A DNA stretch of 43,669 nt from Streptomyces sp. ISL-11 (GCF_018614525.1 NZ_JAGGOL010000095.1:1-43669); one strand, 5' to 3'; shown: positions 32,754 to 41,005, numbered from the stretch's first letter. The notes: generated from the letters alone by a model not told the origin. Numbers and translations: made by a program.

Positions 32754-33700
32754 CAAGTGCACCTGACTGCGGCAGTAGGGACGGCGGAAGGGGCCCGCAG
32801 GGGGAGCTCCGCGCCGGGCGGGAGCCGGCACCAGGCGTGCAGGCGTGGCTCCACCGTGCGGGGCATGAGGTGGGCGCGCGTCGCGGCGCGTGCGGACGGG
32901 AAGGCGATCACCGTGTCGCCGACGGGGCGGCCGAGCGCCGCGAGCCGGGCGGTGAGCGCGGCGCGCTCGTACGGGGCCGCGCCGTGCCACACGTCGATTC
33001 CGGCGAGGCGGGCGCCGGGGTAGGCGGCCGTGCCGTCGCCGACGACGGCGATGAGGGCGGCCGGGGTCGTCAGCCACCGGACGCACAGGTCGTCCGGGCC
33101 CGGCGCCGCCCAGGGCGGTGTGCCCGGGTCCACGGCCGCGCCGGGGCGGCGTTCCATGGTGACCTCGGTGAGCGGCTTGTCGTCGCTGGGCCAGTGGCGT
33201 ACGGGCGTGAAGCCCAGGCGCGCGTAGAGCGAGGGCAGGCACCGCTCGACGACCGCGTCCAGCCGGAGCACCGGCACGCCGAGCGCGGCGGCGGTGGTCT
33301 CGACGGCGCGCAGGAGGATCCGGGCCACTCCCCTGCCGCGGGCGGCCGGGCCGACGGAGACCCGGCCGATCTCCCAGGCGCCGTCGGGCCGGGCGTGGAC
33401 GCGCAGGGTCCCGGCGGGCTCGCCCGCGGGGTCCTGGGCGAGCCACACGGTGGCGCCGCGGGCCACGTCGGCGCGGACGCCCGCCTCGGTCTCGGTGGCC
33501 CCGTCGGGGATGGGGAGGCCGGGCAGCGGGTCGGAGCCGTGGTAGGCGGCCCTGGTGAGGGCGGCGATACGGGCGGGGCGGCCGTCGGCGAGGGCCTGCC
33601 CGGTGGTCAGGGCGACCACGCGCATGCCCGCCCGGCCCGGACCGGGCACCGTGGCCCGCAGCCCGGTCGCAGCGTCCGGCCGCAGGGTCCGTTCAGTCAT
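32753..33700 (-). CDS. GNAT N-acetyltransferase with extra C-terminal domain
   Basis: A 315-aa protein. Residues about 25-180 are a GNAT fold: acetyl-CoA motif A is IGRVSVGPAARGRGVARILLRAVE, followed by LRLDAVVERCLPSLYARLGF (motif B). The C-terminal 130 residues (starting DDLCVRWLTTPAALIAVVG) form a second region I do not recognise. The gene overlaps the M20 gene by eight bases. An acetyltransferase coupled to a hydrolase of the amidase type suggests protection and later deprotection of an amine, either as a biosynthetic step or for self-resistance. Confidence 0.85.
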   Translation of the reverse strand: MTERTLRPDAATGLRATVPGPGRAGMRVVALTTGQALADGRPARIAALTRAAYHGSDPLPGLPIPDGATETEAGVRADVARGATVWLAQDPAGEPAGTLRVHARPDGAWEIGRVSVGPAARGRGVARILLRAVETTAAALGVPVLRLDAVVERCLPSLYARLGFTPVRHWPSDDKPLTEVTMERRPGAAVDPGTPPWAAPGPDDLCVRWLTTPAALIAVVGDGTAAYPGARLAGIDVWHGAAPYERAALTARLAALGRPVGDTVIAFPSARAATRAHLMPRTVEPRLHAWCRLPPGAELPLRAPSAVPTAAVRCT

Positions 33701-35039
33701 GGCCGATCAGCAATTCGTGGAAGCAGTCCGCCCCGAACTCCAGGGCGCCGGCGGCGATGCGCTCGTCCGGACAGTGCAGCCGGACGCGGTAGGACCTGTC
33801 GAGGTCGTGCAGCAGGGGCAGCCATCCGTAGCACTGGATGCCGAGCCGGGGGAAGAGCCGGGCGTCGGTGGAGGCGGTCGTCACCATGGGGAAGGGGACG
33901 CCCTCGGGGTCCTTGGCCTTGAGGATGCCGGCGAGCCGCTCGTAGAAGCCGTCGAGCCGTGGCGCGGGCATCTTGTCGCCCTCGACGAGGACGTCCAGGT
34001 CCATGTCGCAGCCGACGCGGTCGCGCAGCTGACCGAGGAAGTCCTCGCGGCCGAAGTCGCCGGGCAGCAGCCGGCCGTCGAGCTCGACGGAGATCTGCGC
34101 GGGCAGGACGTTGGTGGCCGTGCCGCCGTGGATGACGGTGGCGTTGACGGTGTGCTGGACGAGGGAGCGCAGGTAGCGGGCGTCGGTCTCCTCCATGCCG
34201 TCGAGGGCCGTGGGGTCGTCGGGGTCGGCCCGGAAGGCGGCGACGCGGCCGCCGTAGGGCTGGGGCAGGGCCGCCGCCAGCTCCTGGAGCATGCGGTCGA
34301 CGGCGGGGGTCATGAGGGTGCCCAGGCCGCCACCGTCGATGGCGGTGAGCAGCCGCTGGAGTTTGTGCGCGGCGCCGGTGGGGCCGGCGGCGCGGGAGGC
34401 GTGCCCGGGGACCCCGTGCAGGGTCGCGCGGACCCATACGGCGCGCTTCTCGGCGACCACGATGGGGTGCAGCCGCACCTGCCGGCCCAGGCCCAGCTCG
34501 GCGCCGCCGTCCTCGCCGATGGCGTACTTCACGCCCGCGAAGAGTTCGGGGTGTTCCTCCACGAGGAAGCGGGCGCCGGTGGCGCTGCCCGCCTCCTCGT
34601 CGGCGACGACCGCGAGGATGACGTCCCCGGCGGGCGGGGTTCCGGCGGCGGCGAGCCGCAGGAGGGCGGCCAGCATCATGGCCAGGTGGCCCTTCATGTC
34701 GACCGCGCCGCGCCCCCAGAGCTCGCCGTCGACGAGTTCGCCGCCGAAGGGATCCCTGGTCCACTCCTGTCCGGCCACCGGGACGACGTCCACGTGGGCG
34801 TGGAGCAGCAGCGGTGGCAGCAGCCCCCGGCCGGGCAGCCGGGCGATCAGGTTGGGCCGGGCGGGGTCCTTGGCGAGCAGCCGGGTGTCGAGTCCGGCGG
34901 CGTCGAGGAGGTCGCGTACCCAGTGGACGCAGGCGGCCTCGGCGCCGGGCGGGTTGACGGTCTCGAACCGGATGAGCCGCTGGGCGATGCCGACCGGGTC
35001 CGAGGGGAAGGCGGTCGGTTGCTTCGGGTCGGTGCTCAT
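33693..35039 (-). CDS. M20 (ArgE/DapE-like) metallohydrolase
   Basis: A 448-aa M20-family amidohydrolase. Motifs: LIRFETVNPPGAE near residue 24, LLHAHVDVVP (about 78-87), LWGRGAVDMKGHLAMM (about 107-122), VVADEEAGSATGA with the Glu-Glu pair, and LHGVPGHASRAA for the dimerisation domain. It is longer and different from the LysK-like enzyme at 4679-5833 and belongs to the ArgE/DapE/carboxypeptidase-like branch. No signal peptide is visible. It overlaps the P450 stop by four bases and the GNAT start by eight. Removal of an N-acetyl group from an intermediate is the simplest guess. Confidence 0.9.
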   Translation of the reverse strand: MSTDPKQPTAFPSDPVGIAQRLIRFETVNPPGAEAACVHWVRDLLDAAGLDTRLLAKDPARPNLIARLPGRGLLPPLLLHAHVDVVPVAGQEWTRDPFGGELVDGELWGRGAVDMKGHLAMMLAALLRLAAAGTPPAGDVILAVVADEEAGSATGARFLVEEHPELFAGVKYAIGEDGGAELGLGRQVRLHPIVVAEKRAVWVRATLHGVPGHASRAAGPTGAAHKLQRLLTAIDGGGLGTLMTPAVDRMLQELAAALPQPYGGRVAAFRADPDDPTALDGMEETDARYLRSLVQHTVNATVIHGGTATNVLPAQISVELDGRLLPGDFGREDFLGQLRDRVGCDMDLDVLVEGDKMPAPRLDGFYERLAGILKAKDPEGVPFPMVTTASTDARLFPRLGIQCYGWLPLLHDLDRSYRVRLHCPDERIAAGALEFGADCFHELLIGHD

Positions 35040-36325
35040 GCCTCGACGAGTCCGTCCCGGGCCGCGTCCTTCAGCAGCTCCTCCGCTCCGTCGCGCAGCC
35101 GGGCGGTCAGCGGCAGGTGCTTGATGCCGGCCACGAAGTTCGACTCCAGGTGCTCGATGGGGCCCGCGACCTCGAACTCCTCGACCACGCGCACGATCTC
35201 CTCGAAGAGGAGGTTGAGGGCGATCTTCGCCAGGGGCGCGCCGATGCAGTAGTGCGGGCCGAAGCCGAACGCGACGTGGCGGTTGGGGCGGCGGGTGATG
35301 TCGAAGCGGTACGGGTCGGGGAAGACGTCCTCGTCGCGGTTGGCCGAGCCGAGCCAGGTGACGAGCGCGTCGCCCTGCTTGATGGACACGCCGCGCAGTT
35401 CGAGGTCGTGGACGGCGTAGCGCATGAAGTGGTTCGCGGGTGAGGACCAGCGCAGGCCCTCGTCGACGGCGCCGGGCACCAGGGAGGGATCGGCGAGCAG
35501 CCGCCGGTACTCCTCCGGGTGCTCGATCAGGGCGAGGACGGTGGAGGCGATGGCGTGCGGGGTGGTGACGTTGGCGCCGAGGAGCAGGCTGTAGCAGTTG
35601 TAGACGATCTCGTCGTGGCGCAGCCGGCGGCCGCCGGCCTCCATGCCGATGAGGAAGCCCACGAGGTCGTCGTCGCCACCGGGGTGGCGGCGCACGAACC
35701 GGGAGAAGTAGTCGAAGAGCTCGTGGTGGGCGGCGACCAGGGTGCCGTGGCCGCTGCCCTCCTGGAACTCGGAGTCGGTGGGGGCGACGGCCATCGTGGT
35801 GAGCTTGGTCAGCCGGGGCCAGTCGCGTTCGGGCAGGCCCATGAGGGAGCCGGTGAACGCCATCGGGAAGTCGGCGGCCGTGGTGGCGATGTCCCAGACG
35901 CCGCCGTCCAGCAGGTGCGCGAGCATCCGCCGGTGCACGATCCGGCGGATCTGCGGCTGCCGGTCCTTCAGGGCCCGGTGGGACATGACCTTCATCAGCG
36001 GCTCGCGCATCGCGGTGTGCGTGGGCGGGTCGCTGGCGGCCATCATCTTGCCGCCGGCCGGGTCCTGCGCGCCGAGGATGCTCAGCAGGGTGCCCTTGGT
36101 GGAGGTGAAGCGGGTGTGGTCCCGCAGCACGTCGTTGACGTCGTGGTATTTCGTCACCGACCAGAACGACCGCCCGTCGGGCAGGGTCTGCCGGTGGATG
36201 GGGGCCCGCTGCCGCAGCGCGTGCCAGACGGGATGCGGGTCGCCGGTGGCGTAGAGCTGGGGGTCGAACAGGTCGACCGTGTCCAGGTCGATCTCCCGCC
36301 CCTCGACTGGAACGCTGATTCTCAC
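35036..36325 (-). CDS. Cytochrome P450
   Basis: A 429-aa soluble bacterial P450. The heme-binding loop is FGFGPHYCIGAPLAK (Cys near residue 359), the K-helix ExxR is in VDEGLRWSS, and the I helix reads LLLGANVTTPHAI. In the I helix the acidic residue of the usual (A/G)GxDTT is replaced by Val, a variant that may point to an unusual proton-delivery path. GTG 36325 overlaps the A-PCP stop. A P450 directly coupled to a stand-alone A-PCP protein usually hydroxylates the PCP-tethered amino acid, here predicted valine. That is inference. Confidence 0.93.
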   Translation of the reverse strand: MRISVPVEGREIDLDTVDLFDPQLYATGDPHPVWHALRQRAPIHRQTLPDGRSFWSVTKYHDVNDVLRDHTRFTSTKGTLLSILGAQDPAGGKMMAASDPPTHTAMREPLMKVMSHRALKDRQPQIRRIVHRRMLAHLLDGGVWDIATTAADFPMAFTGSLMGLPERDWPRLTKLTTMAVAPTDSEFQEGSGHGTLVAAHHELFDYFSRFVRRHPGGDDDLVGFLIGMEAGGRRLRHDEIVYNCYSLLLGANVTTPHAIASTVLALIEHPEEYRRLLADPSLVPGAVDEGLRWSSPANHFMRYAVHDLELRGVSIKQGDALVTWLGSANRDEDVFPDPYRFDITRRPNRHVAFGFGPHYCIGAPLAKIALNLLFEEIVRVVEEFEVAGPIEHLESNFVAGIKHLPLTARLRDGAEELLKDAARDGLVEA

Positions 36326-38118
36326 CGCTTCAGCCCCTCGATGACCTGGGCCAGTTCGGCCACGGTGGGATTTTCGTAGAAAGCGCGCGGCGGGACCTCC
36401 ACGTCCCACAGCGTGGCGATGTCCGACGTGATCTGGGTGGCCATCAGGGAGTGGCCGCCCAGCTCGAAGAAGTCGTCGTCGGCGCCGATCTCGTCGATCT
36501 CCATGAGGTCGCCCCACATCAGCGCGAGGGCCTCCTCCACCTCGCCCTCGGGCGCGCGGTAGTCGCTGCCGAGGTCGGGGCGGTCGCGGTTGATCTCCTT
36601 GCGCAGCTCGGCGCGGTCCACCTTGCCGTTGAGGGTCAGCGGCAGGGCCATGAGCCGGACGAAGGCCGCGGGGACCATGTAGGGCGGCAGGGTCCCGGCC
36701 AGGCCGCGGCGCAGTTCGGGTACGGACATGCCGTGGTCGGCGACGTAGAAGGCGACGAGCCGGCGGCCCATGCGGTCGTGCTCCTGGGTGACCACGGCCG
36801 CGTCGGTGATCTCCGGCCGGGCCAGCAGGGCGGCCTCGATCTCGCCCGGCTCGATGCGGAAGCCGCGGATCTTGACCTGGTTGTCGACGCGGCCGAGGAA
36901 CTCCAGCGTTCCGTCGGCGCGGCGGCGTACGAGGTCGCCGGTGCGGTAGAGCAGGCCGCCGGGGGCGGACGGGTCGGGGAGGAAGCGCTCGGCGGTCTGC
37001 TCGGGGCGGCCGAGGTAGCCGAGGGCGACGCCGTCGCCGCCCGCGTGGAGCTCGCCGGGCTCCTCGCCGGTGACCGGCTGCCCCTGGTCGTCGAGGATGT
37101 GGACGGTGGTGCCGGTGACGGGCACCCCGATCGGCACGGTGTCGGAGTCGAGCTGCTCGGTCATCACGTGGCAGCACGTGAAGGTGGTGTTCTCGGTGGG
37201 CCCGTAGCCGTTGATGATCCGGACGCCGGGGAGCATGGCCAGCGCCTTGTTCACATGGGCGACGGAGAGCACGTCGCCGCCGGCCAGGAGCTGGCGGACG
37301 CCGGAGAGCCGGTGCAGGGGGCCGTCGACCATCTGGTGGAACAGCCCGGCCGTCAGCCACAGGATGGTGACGCCCTCGTTCTCGACCGTTTCGGCGAGCT
37401 GGTCGAGGCTGGGCTCCTGCGACGGGCACACCGCGAGGCGGGCGCCGTTGAGGAGCGGGGCCCAGATCTCCAGGGTGGAGGCGTCGAAGGCGACGGGCGC
37501 GAACTGCAGCACCGCGTCCTCGGGGCCGACGGTGAGGAAGTTCGGCTCGGTGACCAGGCGGAGCACCGCGCGGTGCGGGACCACCACGCCCTTGGGGGTG
37601 CCGGTCGAACCGGAGGTGTAGGCGATGTAGGCGGGGCTCTCGGGGTCGCCGGGCAGCGCGGGGTCGGTGGCGGGCAGGGCCGCGAGTGCCGGGTCGGGGC
37701 GGTCGAGGAGCACGAGGTGCTCGGCCAGCCCGTCGAGCCCGGCCAGGAGGCGCTCCTGGGTGAGCAGGACGGTGGCGCCGGCGTCGGTGAGGAGGGTGCG
37801 GTGCCGCTCGTGCGGCTGCTTGGGGTCGAGGGCGACATAGGCGCCGCCGGCCTTGAGCACGGCGAGCAGCGCGACGATCACCTCGGGCGAGCGCTCCGCG
37901 CAGACGGCGACATTGCTGCCCCGGCCGACGCCGCGCTCGCGCAGCAGGTGCGCGAGCCGGTTGGCCCTGGCGTTGAGTTCGGCGTAGCCGATCCGCTCGG
38001 CGCCGTGGCTGACCGCGGTGGCGTCCGGGGTCAGCGCGACCCGGCGTTCGAAGAGCTCATGGACGGACTGGGCGTTCCCGCTGCGGGCGGGTGCGCCGGC
38101 GTCTGCGGTGGTGGTCAT
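36322..38118 (-). CDS. NRPS A-PCP didomain, predicted valine
   Basis: A 598-aa loading or tailoring protein without a C domain. The A domain starts near residue 20 (VHELFERRVALTPDATAV), with YTSGSTGTPKGVV near 165, INGYGPTENTTF near 305, YRTGD near 390 and NGKVDRAELRKE near 505. The PCP is DDFFELGGHSLMATQI near 545. Pocket by alignment to GrsA: D-A-L-W-L-G-G-T-F, matching valine codes. ATG 38118 has AAGGA upstream. It lies between MbtH and a P450, so activated valine is probably either oxidised on the PCP or used as the peptide starter; it could feed the Cy domain of the cysteine module. Confidence 0.94.
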   Translation of the reverse strand: MTTTADAGAPARSGNAQSVHELFERRVALTPDATAVSHGAERIGYAELNARANRLAHLLRERGVGRGSNVAVCAERSPEVIVALLAVLKAGGAYVALDPKQPHERHRTLLTDAGATVLLTQERLLAGLDGLAEHLVLLDRPDPALAALPATDPALPGDPESPAYIAYTSGSTGTPKGVVVPHRAVLRLVTEPNFLTVGPEDAVLQFAPVAFDASTLEIWAPLLNGARLAVCPSQEPSLDQLAETVENEGVTILWLTAGLFHQMVDGPLHRLSGVRQLLAGGDVLSVAHVNKALAMLPGVRIINGYGPTENTTFTCCHVMTEQLDSDTVPIGVPVTGTTVHILDDQGQPVTGEEPGELHAGGDGVALGYLGRPEQTAERFLPDPSAPGGLLYRTGDLVRRRADGTLEFLGRVDNQVKIRGFRIEPGEIEAALLARPEITDAAVVTQEHDRMGRRLVAFYVADHGMSVPELRRGLAGTLPPYMVPAAFVRLMALPLTLNGKVDRAELRKEINRDRPDLGSDYRAPEGEVEEALALMWGDLMEIDEIGADDDFFELGGHSLMATQITSDIATLWDVEVPPRAFYENPTVAELAQVIEGLKR

Positions 38119-38168
38119 CGGGGAATCCTTCTCCGCGGGAATTCGGATACCGGGTGCCGAGTGCCCGG

Positions 38169-38384
38169 TCAGGCGGCGTCGGCGGACGCCCGGCGCAGGC
38201 TCAGGGGGCGCATGTCGAGCCAGACCTCTGCCACGTGGGCGAGGCATTCGGCATTTCCGCCCCGGAATCCGGTCGCGCGCCAGCCGGCGGGAACCGGATT
38301 CCCGGCGGGCCAAATGGAGTACTGCTCCTCGTCGTTGACGACGACGGCGCAGGTGGTGGAATCTGCTTCTTCGGCTGTTGTCAT
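38169..38384 (-). CDS. MbtH-family NRPS accessory protein
   Basis: A 71-aa MbtH-like chaperone for adenylation domains. The family signature is fully visible: VVVNDEEQYSIWPAGNPVPAGWR, then G(N)AECLAHVAEVWLDMRPLSLRR. It is the first gene of the large minus-strand operon, 50 bp before the A-PCP gene, with GAGAGGGA upstream. No other MbtH gene is seen, so it may serve all A domains of the cluster. Confidence 0.95.
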   Translation of the reverse strand: MTTAEEADSTTCAVVVNDEEQYSIWPAGNPVPAGWRATGFRGGNAECLAHVAEVWLDMRPLSLRRASADAA

Positions 38385-38440
38385 CGCGATTCCCTCTCTG
38401 CCGCGGGTATCCGCTGCCACGGCGTCCACGTTTCGCGGAA

Positions 38441-38474
38441 AAGCTATGCGCCGGGGCTGCGGTACCGCGTCCAC
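38441..38474 (-). promoter_or_regulatory. Predicted promoter of the MbtH operon
   Basis: On the minus strand GTGGACGCG (38474-38466), exactly 19 bases, then TAGCTT (38446-38441), about 57 bp before the MbtH ATG. Sequence and spacing match the element upstream of the NRPS operon at 26379-26412, pointing to one regulator or sigma factor for both. Confidence 0.6.
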
Positions 38475-38497
38475 GCGGTGATGGATTCCGGGAGGGC

Positions 38498-39271
38498 TCA
38501 GCTGTGGACGCGCAACGCACCGGGGGTAGTCGTGTCGTTGACGGCGGCCCACACCGCGGAGGCGTGGGCGAGCAGCCGTCCGTCCCCGGTGTACAGGGCG
38601 GTGGCGTTGACGGCGGTGCGGCCGGTGCGCCGCACCCGCCGCCCGACGACGACGTACGGGTGGCCCAGGCGCGGCCGTTCGGTGATCCGCGCGGTCATCC
38701 GGCTGAGGACCATGGGTTCCTTGGCGGGGTCGTCCGTCCATCCGCCGGGGCAGTCCAGCGCGCCCCAGACGACGGGGAGTTCGGCGAGCCCCTCACTGTC
38801 GGTGACGGAGTGGTCCGGGGTCCATGCACAGGCCACGGTGCCGGGCAGGCCGGGCACCGGGCCGGGGGCGAGCAGCAGCCCGTCCCCTTCCGCCCGGTCG
38901 ACGCCGCAGACGAAACAGGTGCGGAAGGGGTGGCCCGGCTCGCCGGCGAATCCCAGGGACGCCTCGGCCGCCGCCGCGCCGGACACCGGGTCGAGTACGG
39001 TGAGGTCGCCGGTGTCCGCGGTGATCGTGGCGATCAGCCGGTCGCCGTGGCGGATCTGGGAACGGCGCCCTCCGGGATGGAACTCCAGGGCCGTCTCCAG
39101 CGGCGGCGGGGCGAGCAGTGTGACGGCGGCGTCGGGGCCGTGCCGGGCCGCCCCCAGCCGGGCGAACAGCCCGCAGGCGTAGCCGCCGTTCGCGGAGTCC
39201 GCCGGGCCGTTGAAGCGGGAGGGGACGGTGAAGGTGACGACCTGGTCGTCACCGGCGGGCGCGACGGGCAT
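38498..39271 (-). CDS. Unknown protein, hotdog/thioesterase-like features
   Basis: A 257-aa protein. NGGYACGLFARL near residue 28 resembles the start of double-hotdog acyl-CoA thioesterases. A central HPFRTCFVCGVDRAEGDGLLL carries a CxxC pair, and VVWGALDCPGGW lies near residue 167. The C-terminal part has VLSRMTARI and HPYVVVGRRVRRTGRTAVNATALY, again hotdog-like. ATG 39271 is preferred over 39319 because AGGAG is nine bases upstream. It lies 113 bp ahead of MbtH and 71 bp after the response regulator. A tandem-hotdog fold is inferred from pattern only and the reaction is unknown. Confidence 0.75.
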   Translation of the reverse strand: MPVAPAGDDQVVTFTVPSRFNGPADSANGGYACGLFARLGAARHGPDAAVTLLAPPPLETALEFHPGGRRSQIRHGDRLIATITADTGDLTVLDPVSGAAAAEASLGFAGEPGHPFRTCFVCGVDRAEGDGLLLAPGPVPGLPGTVACAWTPDHSVTDSEGLAELPVVWGALDCPGGWTDDPAKEPMVLSRMTARITERPRLGHPYVVVGRRVRRTGRTAVNATALYTGDGRLLAHASAVWAAVNDTTTPGALRVHS

Positions 39272-39342
39272 GTACGTGCTCTCCTGGGGCGGGTAGGGGC
39301 GGGGGGCAGGCCGCTTCACGCTTGGGTCGGGTACGGGGAGGG

Positions 39343-40014
39343 TCAGGCCGCTTCTCGCATGAGGCCGGTCTGGTAGGCGAAGGCGACGAGCTGGGCGCGG
39401 TCCTTCAGGTCGAGCTTGTGGCGGATGCGGTGCAGGTGGGTGCGTACGGTGCTGATGCCGATGTACAGCTCCCCCGCCACGTCGTCGATCGACATGCCCC
39501 GGCCGATGAGCTGGAGCACCTCGCGCTCGCGCCGGGTGAGCCCGCCGACCTCGGGCCGCTCCTCGGCGCGCGGCGCGCTGCCGCGCTCCCGGAACCAGTC
39601 GACGAGGCGGTCGACGATCTCGGGGCCGAGCACGGTGCGGCCGCGGGCGGCCGTACGGGTCGCGGCGACCACCTCGTCGCTGGTGGCGTCCCGGTTGACC
39701 AGTCCCTTGGCGCCGGCGCAGAGCAGGTCGGCCACCATGGCGTCGGTGTAGTCGGAGTGGAAGACGACGGCGTGCGGCGGGTTGTCGCGCGGGCGCTCCT
39801 CCGCGCCGAGCCGGCGGATCAGGTCCAGGCCGGGTTCGAGTTCGGCGAAGCCGATCAGTACGACGTCGGGGCGGTGGGTGCGGGTCAGCACCACGGTCTG
39901 CATGGCGCTGTCGGTCGTCGCGACCACGTCGATGTCGGGCAGGGAGCCGAGCAGGGTGCGCAATCCGTCGCGCATGAGGGGGAGCTGGTCACAGATCAGG
40001 ACTTTGATGGGCAC
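39343..40014 (-). CDS. Atypical NarL/LuxR-type response regulator
   Basis: A 223-aa regulator. The N-terminal receiver begins IKVLICDQLPLMRDGLRTLL. Where the phosphorylated aspartate should follow (PDVVLMD), the sequence reads PDVVLIGFAEL, so the acceptor is glycine and normal phosphorylation is unlikely. The C-terminal LuxR helix-turn-helix (GLTRREREVLQLIGRGMSIDDVAGELYIGISTVRTHL, about residues 155-192) is complete. The start is GTG 40014 with GAGGAG 11 bases upstream. No histidine kinase is adjacent. It is a likely pathway regulator controlled by ligand or level rather than by phosphorylation. Confidence 0.92.
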   Translation of the reverse strand: MPIKVLICDQLPLMRDGLRTLLGSLPDIDVVATTDSAMQTVVLTRTHRPDVVLIGFAELEPGLDLIRRLGAEERPRDNPPHAVVFHSDYTDAMVADLLCAGAKGLVNRDATSDEVVAATRTAARGRTVLGPEIVDRLVDWFRERGSAPRAEERPEVGGLTRREREVLQLIGRGMSIDDVAGELYIGISTVRTHLHRIRHKLDLKDRAQLVAFAYQTGLMREAA

Positions 40015-40432
40015 GGGGTTCGATGCTCCTCGCGAATGCCGGCCCGGTGGGGACCGGCGAAGAAAGGTCAGTCAAAGTCGAAGAAAGGGGCGACGGGCGG
40101 GCGCGGCTTGGTCGATGCCGCGGCTGCCGTCGGCGCGGTGGGGCGGGCACCGGACGGGTGCCCCACAAGAGGCCCTGCGCGTGCTTCACGGGCCCCATGT
40201 GCCCATGGGCGCCGTGCCGTTGTCACCGGAGGCCACTGCTCCCGGCCCCCGCCGACGCCGGCCGTCGCACTGTTCCGGCCCGGAGGACTACACGGGCACG
40301 GGCACGGTGGCGGGACGGGCTCCGTGGGCCGGCCGGAACGGCGCGGCACACGGAGGCGTCACGTTGTCGAAGCCCCGGACCGCCCCGGCCGAGTGGTCAG
40401 GAGAAAAGGGCGGTGGGCGACCGGTCCGCTGG
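40015..40432. other. Non-coding stretch without a supported gene
   Basis: A 418-bp stretch between the small secreted peptide gene and the response regulator, both minus-strand. A minus-strand frame (40068-40349) has Pro/Arg-rich, low-complexity content and no family features, so I treat it as non-coding. It may hold the response regulator promoter; I see no clear hairpin. Confidence 0.5.
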
Positions 40433-40645
40433 TCAGGCGGTGACCGGCGGGTGCGTGACGAGCTGTCCGGGCCGCTGCCCGGAGTCGGTCACCGGCCAGT
40501 CGATGGCCGTCGTGGACTTCCCCGGACCGGGCCAGTCGATGCCCGGACCGACGGGCCCGGTGAGGGCGGCGGCAGCGAGAACGGCCGCCCCCGCGGCCAC
40601 GGACACGGCGACGGACACGCGGGCATACCGCAGGAACTTCTTCAC
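40433..40645 (-). CDS. Small secreted peptide with two IDWP motifs (candidate signal)
   Basis: A 70-aa predicted secreted protein. The N-terminus KKFLRYAR is basic, followed by a hydrophobic core VSVAVSVAAGAAVLAAAAL (about residues 10-28), a good signal peptide. The remaining 42 residues contain two related motifs, GIDWPGPG (about 35-42) and AIDWPVTD (about 47-54). GTG 40645 has a strong GGGGGA site five bases upstream, supporting translation. The gene is divergent from an XRE-TPR regulator, with dyad operators between them. Inference: pro-peptide of a pheromone sensed by that regulator. A plain cell-envelope peptide is the alternative. Confidence 0.75.
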   Translation of the reverse strand: MKKFLRYARVSVAVSVAAGAAVLAAAALTGPVGPGIDWPGPGKSTTAIDWPVTDSGQRPGQLVTHPPVTA

Positions 40646-40744
40646 TGCTTCCCCCTGAGAGTGTGGAGCATCGCGAGGCGACCCCGGGATTGCCAGGCCG
40701 TCGCCTCCAACCGCCCAGCAAACTAACGGATCGTTTCCTCAGTA

Positions 40745-40772
40745 GGCAAGATCTTGCCAAACCCTTGGCAAG
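40745..40772. promoter_or_regulatory. Overlapping dyad operators
   Basis: Two overlapping inverted repeats: the 14-bp palindrome GGCAAGATCTTGCC (40745-40758) and CTTGCCAA-ACCC-TTGGCAAG (40753-40772), both perfect. They lie 100 bp upstream of the secreted-peptide gene and 234 bp upstream of the XRE regulator. Confidence 0.65.
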
Positions 40773-40901
40773 CAATGTTGAATGACCTCTCACAACCAGT
40801 CTCGCCATCCCCGCGAGAGCATTCACCAACCCCCCGCACCGCCAGGCCCATCCGCCCCGTGAACCATGCGCTGACCAGGCAGACGCTCCCGAGTCGACAA
40901 C

Positions 40902-40917
40902 TGGCAATGTTTTGTCA
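40902..40917. promoter_or_regulatory. Second dyad of the same type
   Basis: TGGCAA-TGTT-TTGTCA, one mismatch from a perfect dyad and with the same 4-base spacer as the site at 40753-40772. It is 89 bp upstream of the XRE regulator start, so autoregulation is plausible. Confidence 0.5.
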
Positions 40918-41005
40918 AATGTCAGCCGTGGGCTAGCCTGCGATCTCAACGATCGCCGCGAGCCGGGGCCGCGGCCGGTCCGGACCACCGCTGGGGATTG
41001 ATCAC

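Noticed and set aside
40068..40349. Possible 93-aa minus-strand gene between the peptide and the response regulator
   Set aside because: Pro/Arg-rich, no recognisable domain, no convincing ribosome-binding site.
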